DNA from: UBA952 sp044361535
GTDB taxonomy: Bacteria; Bacteroidota; Bacteroidia; Flavobacteriales_D; Crocinitomicaceae
DNA: 64,000 nt
Direction: 5' to 3'
NCBI GenBank assembly: GCA_044361535.1
Contig: JBIKIQ010000003.1
Coordinates: 1 to 64,000 of the forward strand
Part shown: positions 43,935-52,365 of the stretch, in pieces
Position numbering within the stretch: the stretch's first letter is position 1
Layout of the letters: every line of letters begins with the position of its first letter
Position numbers and translations under genes: made by a program
Notes under the pieces: generated by a model
Databases searched by the model: none
The model's input: only the letters and a program-made list of their open reading frames with translations
Told to the model about the DNA's origin: nothing

Positions 43935-46091
43935 ATGAAAAATCTTTCTTGTATTATTTTATTTCTTTTTACAGTTACAATTTTCTATTCTCAGGAGTTA
44001 ACTGTTGAGAAAATATGGAAAAACTATGAGTTCTATGCAAAAGGCGTGGATGGTTTTCGTTCTATGAAGGATGGCGAGCACTATACACAAGTCATCGATG
44101 GTTCTATTTATAAATTTAAAATCAACGATCCAAATGATGGAGGAACTGTTTTGATAGACAACAGTAAATTAAAGCACAAAGATGCCGCCATCGAATTTGA
44201 TGATTACTTTTTTAATGATGACGAAACGAAAATTTTATTCACAACTAAGACTGAACCTATTTATCGTCGCAGTTTCTCAGCCATTTATTTCTTGTACGAC
44301 ATAGCAACAGGTGTTTTTGCACCGCTTGATAGCGAACATCAACCGCAGACACTTGCAGAATATTCTCCCGACGGAACAATGGTTTCCTATATCTATAAAA
44401 ACGACCTTTTTGTGAAACAACTCAAATCAGGAAAAGTAACCAAATTGACCAAGGGAGGAAAAAAGAACAAGGTAATTTATGGAACAACTGACTGGGTTTA
44501 CGAAGAAGAATTTTCAATTACAAAAGCCTATGAGTGGTCCATGGACAGTAAAATGATTGCCTATTTGCGTTTTGATGAACAAGAAGTGAAAGAATTCAAT
44601 TTGACTTACTACAATGGGCTCTATCCAGAACAATACAAATACAAGTATCCAAAAGCAGGTGAGGATAATTCAAAAGTTACCGCTCACGTTGTACAAGTAA
44701 AATCAGGGAAAGTTACCGATTTGAATTTAGGTGAATACGAATACATTCCGCGCTTGAGTTGGTCAAAAACGGCAAATCAATTGATTCTTCAAACCTTAAA
44801 CAGACATCAAAGCTCCTTGAAATACCATTTGGTTGACTTTTCAAAAAAACCTACCCATAAAGTGTTTTTCGAGGAAAAATCAGATACTTATATTGATGTA
44901 GATAATAATTTATTGATTTTAAAAGATGGGAAATCGATTTTAAGAACAAGCGAGGCAGATGGATTTAATCACATTTACCGCTTGAATTTTGACGGAACAA
45001 CGCAACAAATCACCAAAGGAAATTGGGATGTTATTGAATTTTTAGGAATTGATGATGAGAATAAAACCATTTATTATTCTTCTGCGGAAAATGCGCCAAT
45101 ATATAAATCTATTTATAAAATTCAAATTGACGGTTCAAACAAGCAAATCCTTAGCCCAGACAAAGGATATTCAGAAGCCGAATTTACTTCAGGAATGAAG
45201 TATTTTGTATTGACTCATTCAACGGCAAATAGCCCTTCTGAATACAGTTTGCGGAAAAATGATGGGAGTTTAATCAAAATATTGGAGGACAATAAAGCTT
45301 TAGCAGAAAAAGTAGCCTCATACAATCCCTCTCAGCGTGAGTTTGTGAAATTTAACTCCAATGGAACTGAATTGAATGGCTGGATGATAAAACCAAAGAA
45401 CTTTGATCCAACTAAAAAATATCCGGTTTACATGACGGTGTACGGCGGACCTGGTCACAACGAAGTGCTCGATTCATGGGATGGAATGGATTACATGTAC
45501 TTCCAGTTATTAGCAGAAAAAGGATATATTGTTGCGTGTGTAGATCCGCGTGGCACGATGTACAGAGGAGCGAAATTTAAGAAATCGACCTATTTGCAAT
45601 TGGGTAAATTAGAAATTGAGGACGTAATTAATACCGGGAAAGAATTGCAAAAAATGTCGTTTGTGGATCCAAATCGCATTGGGATAATGGGTTGGAGTTA
45701 TGGTGGGTTTATGGCATCATTGGCAATTACCAAAGGAGCTGATGTTTTCAAAATGGCAATTGCTGTTGCACCAGTTACGAATTGGAGGTATTACGACAAT
45801 ATTTACACGGAGCGATTTATGAGAACTCCCAATGAAAATGAAAAAGGCTACGACGACAATTCACCCATCAATCATGTGAAGAATATCAAGGGCAATTATT
45901 TTTTAATTCACGGATCGACGGATGACAACGTTCATTACCAAAATGCGATGGAAATGGTAAACGCACTTGTGAAGGCAAACAAGCAATTTGACATGTTTAT
46001 CTATCCAAATCGCAACCATGGAATTTACGGAGGAAACACCCGCAATCATTTATTTAATATGATGTTTGAATATACCTTGAAAAATTTGTAA
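43935..46091 (+). CDS. S9 family peptidase, DPP-IV-like
   Basis: A 718-residue protein from the ATG at 43935 (MKNLSCIILFLFTVTIFYSQ, a signal peptide); an in-frame TTG nine bases earlier is less likely. The N-terminal propeller domain (about 30-470) includes GTTDWVYEEEFSITKAYEWS, where the Glu pair binds the peptide N-terminus in DPP-IV. The C-terminal alpha/beta-hydrolase domain has the nucleophile in GIMGWSYGGFMASL, the Asp in LIHGSTDDNVHYQN, and the His in YPNRNHGIYGGNTR. It releases X-Pro or X-Ala dipeptides, probably in the periplasm. Confidence 0.93.
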   Translation: MKNLSCIILFLFTVTIFYSQELTVEKIWKNYEFYAKGVDGFRSMKDGEHYTQVIDGSIYKFKINDPNDGGTVLIDNSKLKHKDAAIEFDDYFFNDDETKILFTTKTEPIYRRSFSAIYFLYDIATGVFAPLDSEHQPQTLAEYSPDGTMVSYIYKNDLFVKQLKSGKVTKLTKGGKKNKVIYGTTDWVYEEEFSITKAYEWSMDSKMIAYLRFDEQEVKEFNLTYYNGLYPEQYKYKYPKAGEDNSKVTAHVVQVKSGKVTDLNLGEYEYIPRLSWSKTANQLILQTLNRHQSSLKYHLVDFSKKPTHKVFFEEKSDTYIDVDNNLLILKDGKSILRTSEADGFNHIYRLNFDGTTQQITKGNWDVIEFLGIDDENKTIYYSSAENAPIYKSIYKIQIDGSNKQILSPDKGYSEAEFTSGMKYFVLTHSTANSPSEYSLRKNDGSLIKILEDNKALAEKVASYNPSQREFVKFNSNGTELNGWMIKPKNFDPTKKYPVYMTVYGGPGHNEVLDSWDGMDYMYFQLLAEKGYIVACVDPRGTMYRGAKFKKSTYLQLGKLEIEDVINTGKELQKMSFVDPNRIGIMGWSYGGFMASLAITKGADVFKMAIAVAPVTNWRYYDNIYTERFMRTPNENEKGYDDNSPINHVKNIKGNYFLIHGSTDDNVHYQNAMEMVNALVKANKQFDMFIYPNRNHGIYGGNTRNHLFNMMFEYTLKNL

Positions 46092-46155
46092 GCACTGAAA
46101 TCTTGATTTTTTGAGTGGGAAAAAAGCAGAAATTAAAATTTATTTAATCGGGTGC

Positions 46156-46185
46156 TTTGTAGATAATTTTTTTTGTGTATCTTTG
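46156..46185 (+). promoter_or_regulatory. Promoter of tRNA-Val
   Basis: TTTG (46156-46159), an 18-nt spacer, then TATCTTTG (46178-46185): a near-perfect Bacteroidota promoter. The tRNA 5' end lies 12 nt further downstream, so transcription starts just before the mature 5' end. Confidence 0.75.
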
Positions 46186-46197
46186 CAATCCAATTTT

Positions 46198-46272
46198 GGG
46201 AGTTTAGCTCAGTTGGTTTAGAGCATCTGCCTTACAAGCAGAGGGTCGGGGGTTCGAATCCCTCAACTCCCA
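46198..46272 (+). tRNA. tRNA-Val (anticodon UAC)
   Basis: A 75-nt cloverleaf. The acceptor stem GGGAGTT pairs perfectly with AACTCCC; the D arm has GCTC/GAGC; the anticodon stem TCTGC/GCAGA encloses CTTACAA with anticodon TAC (reads GTA and other Val codons). The T stem GGGGG/CCCTC has one G-T pair with loop TTCGAAT. The discriminator is A and CCA is not encoded. It has its own promoter and terminator. Confidence 0.96.
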
Positions 46273-46315
46273 CTCTGATGAAAGCATTGTCAAAAGACAG
46301 TGCTTTTTTCGTTTA
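46257..46315 (+). repeat. 59-nt direct repeat, copy 1 (tRNA 3' end plus terminator)
   Basis: This copy covers the last 16 nt of tRNA-Val (AATCCCTCAACTCCCA) and the whole terminator. It is repeated at 46419-46477 with only two differences, an offset of 162 nt. Confidence 0.85.
46279..46310 (+). terminator. Hairpin terminator after tRNA-Val
   Basis: AAAGCATTGTC (46281-46291), loop AAAA, and GACAGTGCTTT (46296-46306), with one T-G wobble in the stem and six T's at the end. Confidence 0.8.
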
Positions 46316-46418
46316 AAGGACATTTAGCTTGCTTATATGGCCTTGTTTGAAAAGGGCACTAACTGAACGTAGTGAAGGTATGCTTTCATCCATTGCACGT
46401 CGGGTAAACGGGATATGT

Positions 46419-46477
46419 AATCCCTCAACTCCCACTCTGATGAAAGCATTGTCGAAAGACAGTGCTTTTTTCATTTA
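46419..46477 (+). repeat. 59-nt direct repeat, copy 2 (orphan tRNA 3' end plus terminator)
   Basis: It matches 57 of 59 bases of 46257-46315. It starts with the tRNA 3' end AATCCCTCAACTCCCA without any acceptor 5' half or anticodon arm upstream, so it is not a working tRNA. The changes are A to G in the hairpin loop (making a GAAA tetraloop) and G to A after the T tract. A GTCGGG motif shared with the tRNA variable/T region lies just upstream at 46399-46404. It may be the remnant of a lost second tRNA copy or of an integration event. Confidence 0.8.
46443..46471 (+). terminator. Second copy of the tRNA terminator hairpin
   Basis: AAAGCATTGTC (46443-46453), GAAA tetraloop, GACAGTGCTTT (46458-46468) and a T run. 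It is intact as a structure although its tRNA body is missing. Confidence 0.7.
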
Positions 46478-46571
46478 TGGAGGTTAAGGCGTGAAGTTAA
46501 AAAAACGGGAATTAAATAAAAGTTTTTAAATATCAAATTATAAATCCCTCCAACATCGATCTCAAAACAAA

Positions 46572-47378
46572 TTATTTGATGAGCAATTTATTTATCTCTT
46601 TTTGCAAATTAGATTTGTTGTCTGGACCAATGCCAGTTGAAACGTATTGAATTATTCCCTCATGGTCAATAATTACGTTTGTTGGAAATCCTTCAACGCC
46701 ATATGAATCGGCAATAGACTTTCCATTTGAAACAACTTTATAGTTGAATTTAGTTGTTTTCAAGAATGTATTCAACTGTTTTTTTTCATTCAACGCAAGC
46801 GCAAGGAAAACAATATCCTTCCCTTTGTATTCTTCAACTAATTCGTTCAATTCAGGCATTTCCATAACACATGGCTTACATTCTACAAACCAAAAGTTAA
46901 TAACCACTATTTTTCCTTTTAACTCGGTTAAGGCATATTTCTTCCCCTTTAAATCTTTAACGGTGAAATCAGTTGCTTTTGTACCAATTAAAGCACTTTC
47001 TTTTTGTTCAATGCCCATTCCTCCTTGCTGCATTTTTAGCATCATTGCCTGCTCTTCAGCAGTTGCTTTGCGAAAAACGAATGCTTTTACCGTCTTTTTA
47101 TCATCAATGTATGGCTCAGGAATGTACTCATTCGACATCATGATTTTCATTAAGCCTTCTTGACTAATCTTTTGAAATTGTTCGTCGTACATGGGGGTTG
47201 AAATGGGGTCAAGCATCAAAGGAGTTCCCTGAGGAATATCTCCAGGACCGGCTAGTTTTAATCCCTCCAACGGATTCGAAATTTGCGCCTGAACAAACTG
47301 AATAGTAAAAAGGAATATCAGCACAACCATTATTTGCTTGAACCTGTCTTTAGTTATTGAATTACATTTCATTTTCAA
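46572..47378 (-). CDS. TlpA-like thioredoxin-family protein
   Basis: A 268-residue protein with a signal peptide (to about AQISNP at 31-36). An N-terminal extension of about 100 residues is of no known family. A TlpA/ResA-type thioredoxin domain follows from about 130: GTKATDFTVKDLKGKKYALTELKGKIVVINFWFVECKPCVMEMP, with the redox pair Cys167-x2-Cys170 (CKPC). The cis-Pro region is GVEGFPTNVIID. It is likely a periplasmic thiol-disulphide reductase. It ends close to the tRNA repeat region and is divergent from the next T9SS gene. Confidence 0.87.
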   Translation of the reverse strand: MKMKCNSITKDRFKQIMVVLIFLFTIQFVQAQISNPLEGLKLAGPGDIPQGTPLMLDPISTPMYDEQFQKISQEGLMKIMMSNEYIPEPYIDDKKTVKAFVFRKATAEEQAMMLKMQQGGMGIEQKESALIGTKATDFTVKDLKGKKYALTELKGKIVVINFWFVECKPCVMEMPELNELVEEYKGKDIVFLALALNEKKQLNTFLKTTKFNYKVVSNGKSIADSYGVEGFPTNVIIDHEGIIQYVSTGIGPDNKSNLQKEINKLLIK

Positions 47379-47473
47379 TAGTTTTTTATAAAAGTATTAA
47401 TCTCTTAATCACTTCCATTAATAAAATTTATAATACGAAAAAAACAAAGACTTGAATGGTCTGTTTTAAACGT

Positions 47474-48877
47474 ATGAAGCATATTTTCAACTCATTATTT
47501 GTTCTTGGTTTAGTTTTGAATTTTTATTCGCAAACATCTGTTTCGGGAGGAATTTATCAAAATACAACTTGGGATCTGGCGGGGAGTCCGTATTTGGTTA
47601 CAAGCTCGATCGTTGTATTTCCAGGAAAAACGCTTACCATTGAACCAGGCGTACAGGTTCTTGTAACTCCTGACTATTCCTTTAATACCGGGAATCTTAG
47701 ATATATTGAAATTCGAGGTAACCTAGTCGCAATTGGCACACCGAATAACCCCATTACATTTAAATCATCTGCTAATGAAACTTTAGGAATGCATACGTGG
47801 ATGGGAATAAATATTAAGGGTTCTCAAGGGGCTACTTTTCAGTTAGATAATTTCAGTTTGTTTGATAGTTTCAATGGATTGTACAATGATGTACCTGAAC
47901 CGGGAGTTAGTCATACGTTCAACAACTGTTATTTTAAGAATAATAATTACGCAATTCAGTTAAATGCAGATATGATTTATTCCAATTGTTTCTTTGAATC
48001 AAATGGTGTTGGTCAAGCAGCACAAATTTCTTACGGAACATTGACAGCTACAAATTGTCAGTTTTTGAATAATGTTTGTTCATTTACATGGTCGAATGCG
48101 GTGAATGTTACAAATTGCGTATTCCAAGGAAATCAAAATAATATTGTTGGTTCTCCGGGTGTTTTTGACAATTGCCAATTCATCAATAATGATTTTGGTT
48201 TTGCAGAAGCCTATGGCCACACAATTCAGAATTGTTATTTTAGTCAAAATGAGGTCGGTGTTGAAAATACAGGTGGTTCTACAATTACCAATTCTGTTTT
48301 TGAAAATAATACGATTGCACTGAAAATTGCTGATAACACGAGTGTGACAAATAACGAAATTGTAAATAATCAAATTGGAATAGCAGTGACTGCTTACAAC
48401 CCAACTAGTACCATCATTTCTGACAATAAAATTTGCTTCAATACACAATACAACCTTCAGAATTTAACAGACAAAAATTTTCAAGTCAATGCCAATTGCT
48501 TTTGCTCACAAGACTCAACGTACATTGAATCCTTTATTTTAGACGGCTATGATGACATTACAAGGGGTTTAGTCAATTATGCTATTTATGACGATTCATG
48601 CGAATCTATCTTAAATTATATTGTAAAAGTTCAGTTGGGTGAATTAGAAGTTTCTGAATTGAATCTTGAGAATGCCATAGAGTTACATGCTCAAAATGGC
48701 CAACTAGTTACGATCAAATCAAAGCGAAATCAAAAAGTGACCCTGTTAAGTTTATCAGGGGCAGTTATTTCTAGTTTTGAAATAGGTGAGGGAATAATTG
48801 AATTAACCCTTCCTCAAACTAATGGATTATATCTTTTAAAGTCAACTAGTGGAGATCTGTTGAAAATCGTTTTGTAG
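47474..48877 (+). CDS. T9SS-sorted parallel beta-helix protein
   Basis: A 467-residue protein from the ATG at 47474 (MKHIFNSLFVLGLVLNFYSQ, a signal peptide); an ATG six codons upstream gives no better signal. Right-handed beta-helix coils spread over about 60-330: FNNCYFKNNNYAIQLN, YSNCFFESNGVGQ, ATNCQFLNNVCSF, VTNCVFQGNQNNIVG, FDNCQFINNDFGF, IQNCYFSQNEVGVEN, ITNSVFENNTIALKI. This is the NosD/pectate-lyase-like architecture. The C-terminus (QKVTLLSLSGAVISSFEIGEG ... TNGLYLLKSTSG) is a T9SS-type domain. Polysaccharide binding or degradation is possible; no catalytic residues are recognised. Confidence 0.82.
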   Translation: MKHIFNSLFVLGLVLNFYSQTSVSGGIYQNTTWDLAGSPYLVTSSIVVFPGKTLTIEPGVQVLVTPDYSFNTGNLRYIEIRGNLVAIGTPNNPITFKSSANETLGMHTWMGINIKGSQGATFQLDNFSLFDSFNGLYNDVPEPGVSHTFNNCYFKNNNYAIQLNADMIYSNCFFESNGVGQAAQISYGTLTATNCQFLNNVCSFTWSNAVNVTNCVFQGNQNNIVGSPGVFDNCQFINNDFGFAEAYGHTIQNCYFSQNEVGVENTGGSTITNSVFENNTIALKIADNTSVTNNEIVNNQIGIAVTAYNPTSTIISDNKICFNTQYNLQNLTDKNFQVNANCFCSQDSTYIESFILDGYDDITRGLVNYAIYDDSCESILNYIVKVQLGELEVSELNLENAIELHAQNGQLVTIKSKRNQKVTLLSLSGAVISSFEIGEGIIELTLPQTNGLYLLKSTSGDLLKIVL

Positions 48878-48883
48878 AATAGA

Positions 48884-48911
48884 TTGCCGTTTTATTTTCT
48901 GATTATCTTTG
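48884..48911 (+). promoter_or_regulatory. Promoter of the T9SS gene at 48932
   Basis: TTG (48884-48886), a 17-nt spacer, then TATCTTTG (48904-48911). Directly over the expected transcription start lies a 6-bp hairpin, TGAGTT-AGTA-AACTCA (48910-48925), which would be at the extreme 5' end of the mRNA. Confidence 0.6.
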
Positions 48912-48931
48912 AGTTAGTAAACTCATAATTG

Positions 48932-49573
48932 ATGAAAAATCTGGCGGTTGTAATCTTCGTATTTATTTTAGGTACAACAATTTCATTCTCTCAAACCATT
49001 CCTTGCTCCAATTTTGCGATAACCGGCAGTTATCCTGATTCCTTAAATCCAAATGATTACCAAATCACGATAAACTTTAATGCAGGGCAGAATGATTTTG
49101 TCGATTATCCGCATGTCTCTGCTGTTCTGGATTGCAACGGAGATACGGTGGCAACGGGGGGCTTGTTCTATTTCGGTCAATTTGGTCAAATAACACAAGA
49201 TTATCCGGTAACTATTATTGATACAACAACCTGGTGTCAGCCGCTAACGGCTGTTTTTATTTATGGACAAGGATTTTTAGGAGAAATTGATACGTGTTTG
49301 TTTTCTTTTCAAGTGGCATCTATTACCGATTTATTGGAAGTTCAAAATACAATGATATACCCTAATCCAACAGCGGAGAGAATTTCTGTTACGGTTTCTA
49401 ATGAATTCCTTGGATCTACGTTTCAAATTACAAATCAAGTTGGTCAAGTGTTTATAGAGGGTAAAATAAATTCAAAAAACGAAAAAATTGAAGTCAACGC
49501 CTTATCATCCGGCTTTTATTCGCTAAGAATCTCGGGTAATCTTCCCCAATCTGTTTCATTTATTAAAGAGTAA
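48932..49573 (+). CDS. Small T9SS-sorted secreted protein
   Basis: A 213-residue protein from the ATG at 48932, with signal peptide MKNLAVVIFVFILGTTISFSQ. A short domain follows (CSNFAITGSYPDSLNPNDYQITINFNAG, FVDYPHVSAVLDCNGDTVATGG, CQPLTAVFIYGQGFLGEIDTC), and then a type A sorting domain (TMIYPNPTAERISVTVSNEFLGS ... SSGFYSLRISG). The four Cys in the N-terminal domain may form two disulphides. Function is unknown. It precedes the cyanophycinase gene by 22 nt, so the two are likely one transcript. Confidence 0.78.
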   Translation: MKNLAVVIFVFILGTTISFSQTIPCSNFAITGSYPDSLNPNDYQITINFNAGQNDFVDYPHVSAVLDCNGDTVATGGLFYFGQFGQITQDYPVTIIDTTTWCQPLTAVFIYGQGFLGEIDTCLFSFQVASITDLLEVQNTMIYPNPTAERISVTVSNEFLGSTFQITNQVGQVFIEGKINSKNEKIEVNALSSGFYSLRISGNLPQSVSFIKE

Positions 49574-49595
49574 CTTGAAGAGAAAAAATAATTTT

Positions 49596-50888
49596 ATGAT
49601 AAAGTACATTCCCCTCTTAGTTTTTTTCTATTCATTCTTAACATTCAGTCAAAACTACACTTCGTATTTTACGGGAAATTCAACTGATTTGGTAACAAAT
49701 CCGCAAGGTGGAATTTGCTTAATGGGCGGCGCATCCGAGGATGATAATGCCATGAAATGGTTTTTAGAACGAGCAAATGGCGGTGATGTTTTAGTGCTCA
49801 GAGCAACCGGGGCTGATGGATATAATGATTATTTATTTTCAGGACTTGGAATAAATGTCAATTCGGTTGAAACAATCGTTTGCAATAATACAAATGCCAG
49901 TTCTGATGCATACCTAATAAATAAAATCAATCAAGCTGAAGCCATTTGGTTCGCAGGAGGGAATCAATGGACCTACATCAGTTATTGGAGAAATAGTCCG
50001 GTAAGTCAAGCCATTAATCAAGCCATTCATAATCGAAATGTTGTTGTCGGAGGTACAAGTGCAGGAATGGCTATTCAAGGCAAGTATTATTTTTCAGCTG
50101 AAAATGGAACAGTAACATCCAATACAGCAACTTCAAATCCCTATGCGAATACTGTTACCGTGGATTCAACTTCTTTTCTTCAAAATGAAATTTTACAAAA
50201 CGTAATTACGGATACTCACTTTGACAACCCTGATCGCAAAGGAAGATTGGTTTCCTTTTTAAGTAGGATATATATAGACTATGGTGTTTCTGGAAAAGCC
50301 ATAGCGTGTGATGAATATACTGCTGTATGTATTGACACCAATGGTCAAGCAAGAGTTTTTGGTGGTTATCCCAGTTATGATGACAATGCGTACTTTGTCC
50401 AAGTAAATTGCGAAATTGCCAACCCGTCCCCAGAAAATTGTTCTCCAGGAAATGCACTTACTTGGAATCACGATGGTCAAGCAGTCAAAGCTATTCAAAT
50501 AAAGGGTGATGCTACGGGTTCCAATATATTTAATCTCAATTTCTGGGAATCTAGTTCAGCTGGAACGTGGTCTAATTGGAGTGTGGCTAATGGTGTTTTT
50601 CAGGAGTCAGTTGGTGCTGAGCCAAATTGTCAGGAGCTTGGTATAAACCATAAAAATGAAGAAAATAGGGTAATTCTTTACCCTAATCCCGTAACTAATA
50701 TTTTGACTATTGTTGTTGCTCCAGCTCTTGTTGGAGAAAGTTTTAGTATGGTTGATCATTTGGGTAAAATAGTTAGAAAGGGCAATTTAAACATGCTAAA
50801 CAATGAAGTCCTTACCCAAGGAATTGAGAGTGGTATTTACACAGTTTTTATTGGATCACTTTTGGCACAGAAAATCATTGTTAACTAA
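49596..50888 (+). CDS. T9SS-secreted cyanophycinase (peptidase S51)
   Basis: A 430-residue protein started at the ATG at 49596 (MIKYIPLLVFFYSFLTFSQ signal peptide); a TTG 21 nt upstream would precede the signal. The S51 domain has ICLMGGASEDDNAMKWFLE, AEAIWFAGGNQW, the nucleophile Ser155 in VGGTSAGMAI, and the His208 region VITDTHFDNPDRKGRLVSFL. It is about 360 residues long including an extension, and ends with a T9SS domain (VILYPNPVTNILTIVVAPALVGE ... GIESGIYTVFIG). It should cut cyanophycin (Asp-Arg polymer) to beta-Asp-Arg dipeptides outside the cell. No isoaspartyl dipeptidase gene is in the window. Confidence 0.9.
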   Translation: MIKYIPLLVFFYSFLTFSQNYTSYFTGNSTDLVTNPQGGICLMGGASEDDNAMKWFLERANGGDVLVLRATGADGYNDYLFSGLGINVNSVETIVCNNTNASSDAYLINKINQAEAIWFAGGNQWTYISYWRNSPVSQAINQAIHNRNVVVGGTSAGMAIQGKYYFSAENGTVTSNTATSNPYANTVTVDSTSFLQNEILQNVITDTHFDNPDRKGRLVSFLSRIYIDYGVSGKAIACDEYTAVCIDTNGQARVFGGYPSYDDNAYFVQVNCEIANPSPENCSPGNALTWNHDGQAVKAIQIKGDATGSNIFNLNFWESSSAGTWSNWSVANGVFQESVGAEPNCQELGINHKNEENRVILYPNPVTNILTIVVAPALVGESFSMVDHLGKIVRKGNLNMLNNEVLTQGIESGIYTVFIGSLLAQKIIVN

Positions 50889-50902
50889 TAGATTTTGAAT
50901 AA

Positions 50903-52003
50903 TTAGCCCATTTGAATATTAGTAATAACTTCTTCCATTTTTTCGCAAACTTTATCCTTATCATATTTTAGAATTTCAGAACGAAAATCTTCCGGAATAA
51001 ATCTATTTTTTCTCAATAAGAAATCACTGATCTTCATTCTCAAATCCTCTTGCGAATTTGACTCAAATAGAAGACCTATTCGGTCATTGGATAAAATCTC
51101 TTTAGTTCCACCTTTGTTACTGCCAATTACTGGTTTTTTGTGAGCAAGTGCCTCAAGAGTGACCATGCCCACCGTTTCATTTTCTGAAGGAACAATTAGG
51201 GCGTCTATTGCGCTGAAAAAGATTTCGGTATTCGATGAAAAAGGTAAAAATAGCACTCGATTTTTTATATTTTTTCGTTCAACCAAATCATATATTTCTT
51301 GCAGATACTCTCGGTGTTCTGTGGTATTGAGATCTCCTTGAATGAGTAAAATTGCATCCGAAATATGTTCCCAAGTTTCAATGACTAATTTTTGTCCTTT
51401 TTTGGGATCAATTCGTCCCAGGATACCAAAAACTGGAGTATTTTGTGGTATATTCAGTTGCTCTTGCGCTTTTCCCATCGGAAAATCAACAATCTTGGAA
51501 AGATCAATTCCAGAAGGAACAACGAAAACGCGCTCTTTTTGCATTCTGGTATTATCCAAAACCTGCTCCTTTAGGTAATTCAGCGGACAGCACCAAGCAT
51601 CGAGATAGCGGTAACGCCAAGTTCTGAAAAACTGTTTTTTAGGAAATGATAACTGCATCTCCATGCAGAAAATCGTTTTTATTTTTCTATTTGAAAAAAA
51701 GGATACCGAAGCAGCAATGCTCATGTCAAAAGTGCTCCTAACGATAAGACAATCAGTACCTACGGCTGTTAATTTCTTAACTAATTTGTATGCTTGAAAA
51801 AAGTCGTAGTGTCTTTTGTGTTTTGAAATAACATGAACTTTGAGATTGTTTTCAAGCGCTTCAGAGTAAGCGGGCGAATCTACTAAAACAAACACATGAA
51901 CATCGTGCCCTCTTTCTTTCATCCATGTAGCATTTCGAATTTGGTTCATTTCAAGTCCGCCCCAACTCTTTGTGTTACATAAATAGGCCAAGGTTAGTTT
52001 CAT
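50903..52003 (-). CDS. GT4 family glycosyltransferase
   Basis: A 366-residue GT-B enzyme: LAYLCNTKSWGGLEMNQIRNATWMKERGHDVHVFV at the start, and GILGRIDPKKGQKLVIETWEHI then ALIVPSENETVGMVTLEALAHKKPVIGSNKGGTKEIL (the family E-x7-E-type donor site) in the C-terminal half. It uses a nucleotide sugar to extend a surface glycan. It is transcribed away from the small membrane-protein gene at 52054 and stands alone on its strand between + genes. Its stop is 14 nt from the stop of the cyanophycinase gene (convergent). Confidence 0.9.
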   Translation of the reverse strand: MKLTLAYLCNTKSWGGLEMNQIRNATWMKERGHDVHVFVLVDSPAYSEALENNLKVHVISKHKRHYDFFQAYKLVKKLTAVGTDCLIVRSTFDMSIAASVSFFSNRKIKTIFCMEMQLSFPKKQFFRTWRYRYLDAWCCPLNYLKEQVLDNTRMQKERVFVVPSGIDLSKIVDFPMGKAQEQLNIPQNTPVFGILGRIDPKKGQKLVIETWEHISDAILLIQGDLNTTEHREYLQEIYDLVERKNIKNRVLFLPFSSNTEIFFSAIDALIVPSENETVGMVTLEALAHKKPVIGSNKGGTKEILSNDRIGLLFESNSQEDLRMKISDFLLRKNRFIPEDFRSEILKYDKDKVCEKMEEVITNIQMG

Positions 52004-52017
52004 ACCGCAATTCTCAA

Positions 52018-52025
52018 TATCTTTG
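52018..52025 (+). promoter_or_regulatory. -7 element of the small membrane-protein gene at 52054
   Basis: TATCTTTG (TAnnTTTG), 28 nt before the ATG. The -33 box is not clear. Confidence 0.45.
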
Positions 52026-52053
52026 GAAACTAAAATTACGTATTAATTTATTA

Positions 52054-52365
52054 ATGAAATTTCTTGCTAAACTTAGTCCTATACAGATTTATTTGCTAAC
52101 TTTTTGTTGCACAGCCATTCCTCTTTTCTTGTTTCCAATTAATTTATTTCCAGGAATTATAGAAATCAATCAAGGTAAAACAGCGTTGGAAGTGCCTTTA
52201 AGTTTGTCGTATTTTATTGGTCTTGGTTATGATTCAAAAGATTTAGAGGCCATGCAAGTAACAAATTTTTACTTAACAACAAAAGGATATATTCTAGCCT
52301 TTATCTTCGTTCTAGGGTTGCCTGGTTTGTTGGCTTATGCCTCGTTTGTATATCGAAAAAAATAA
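52054..52365 (+). CDS. Small two-helix membrane protein, unknown
   Basis: A 103-residue protein from the ATG at 52054, chosen because a longer frame from 51970 would overlap the divergent glycosyltransferase start and the promoter box. Two hydrophobic segments (about 8-30, IQIYLLTFCCTAIPLFLFPI, and about 78-97, ILAFIFVLGLPGLLAYASFVY) flank a periplasmic or cytoplasmic stretch, EINQGKTALEVPLSLSYFIG. No family was recognised. Its stop directly abuts the stop of the convergent YwqK-like gene. Confidence 0.6.
   Translation: MKFLAKLSPIQIYLLTFCCTAIPLFLFPINLFPGIIEINQGKTALEVPLSLSYFIGLGYDSKDLEAMQVTNFYLTTKGYILAFIFVLGLPGLLAYASFVYRKK

Noticed and set aside
46419..46477. Second functional tRNA-Val
   Set aside because: Only the 3' 16 nt and terminator are present; there is no acceptor 5' strand, D arm or anticodon arm upstream.
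46744..47163. A 139-codon + strand frame opposite the TlpA-like gene
   Set aside because: The CKPC thioredoxin motif and signal peptide show that the minus strand is coding; the other frame is a shadow.
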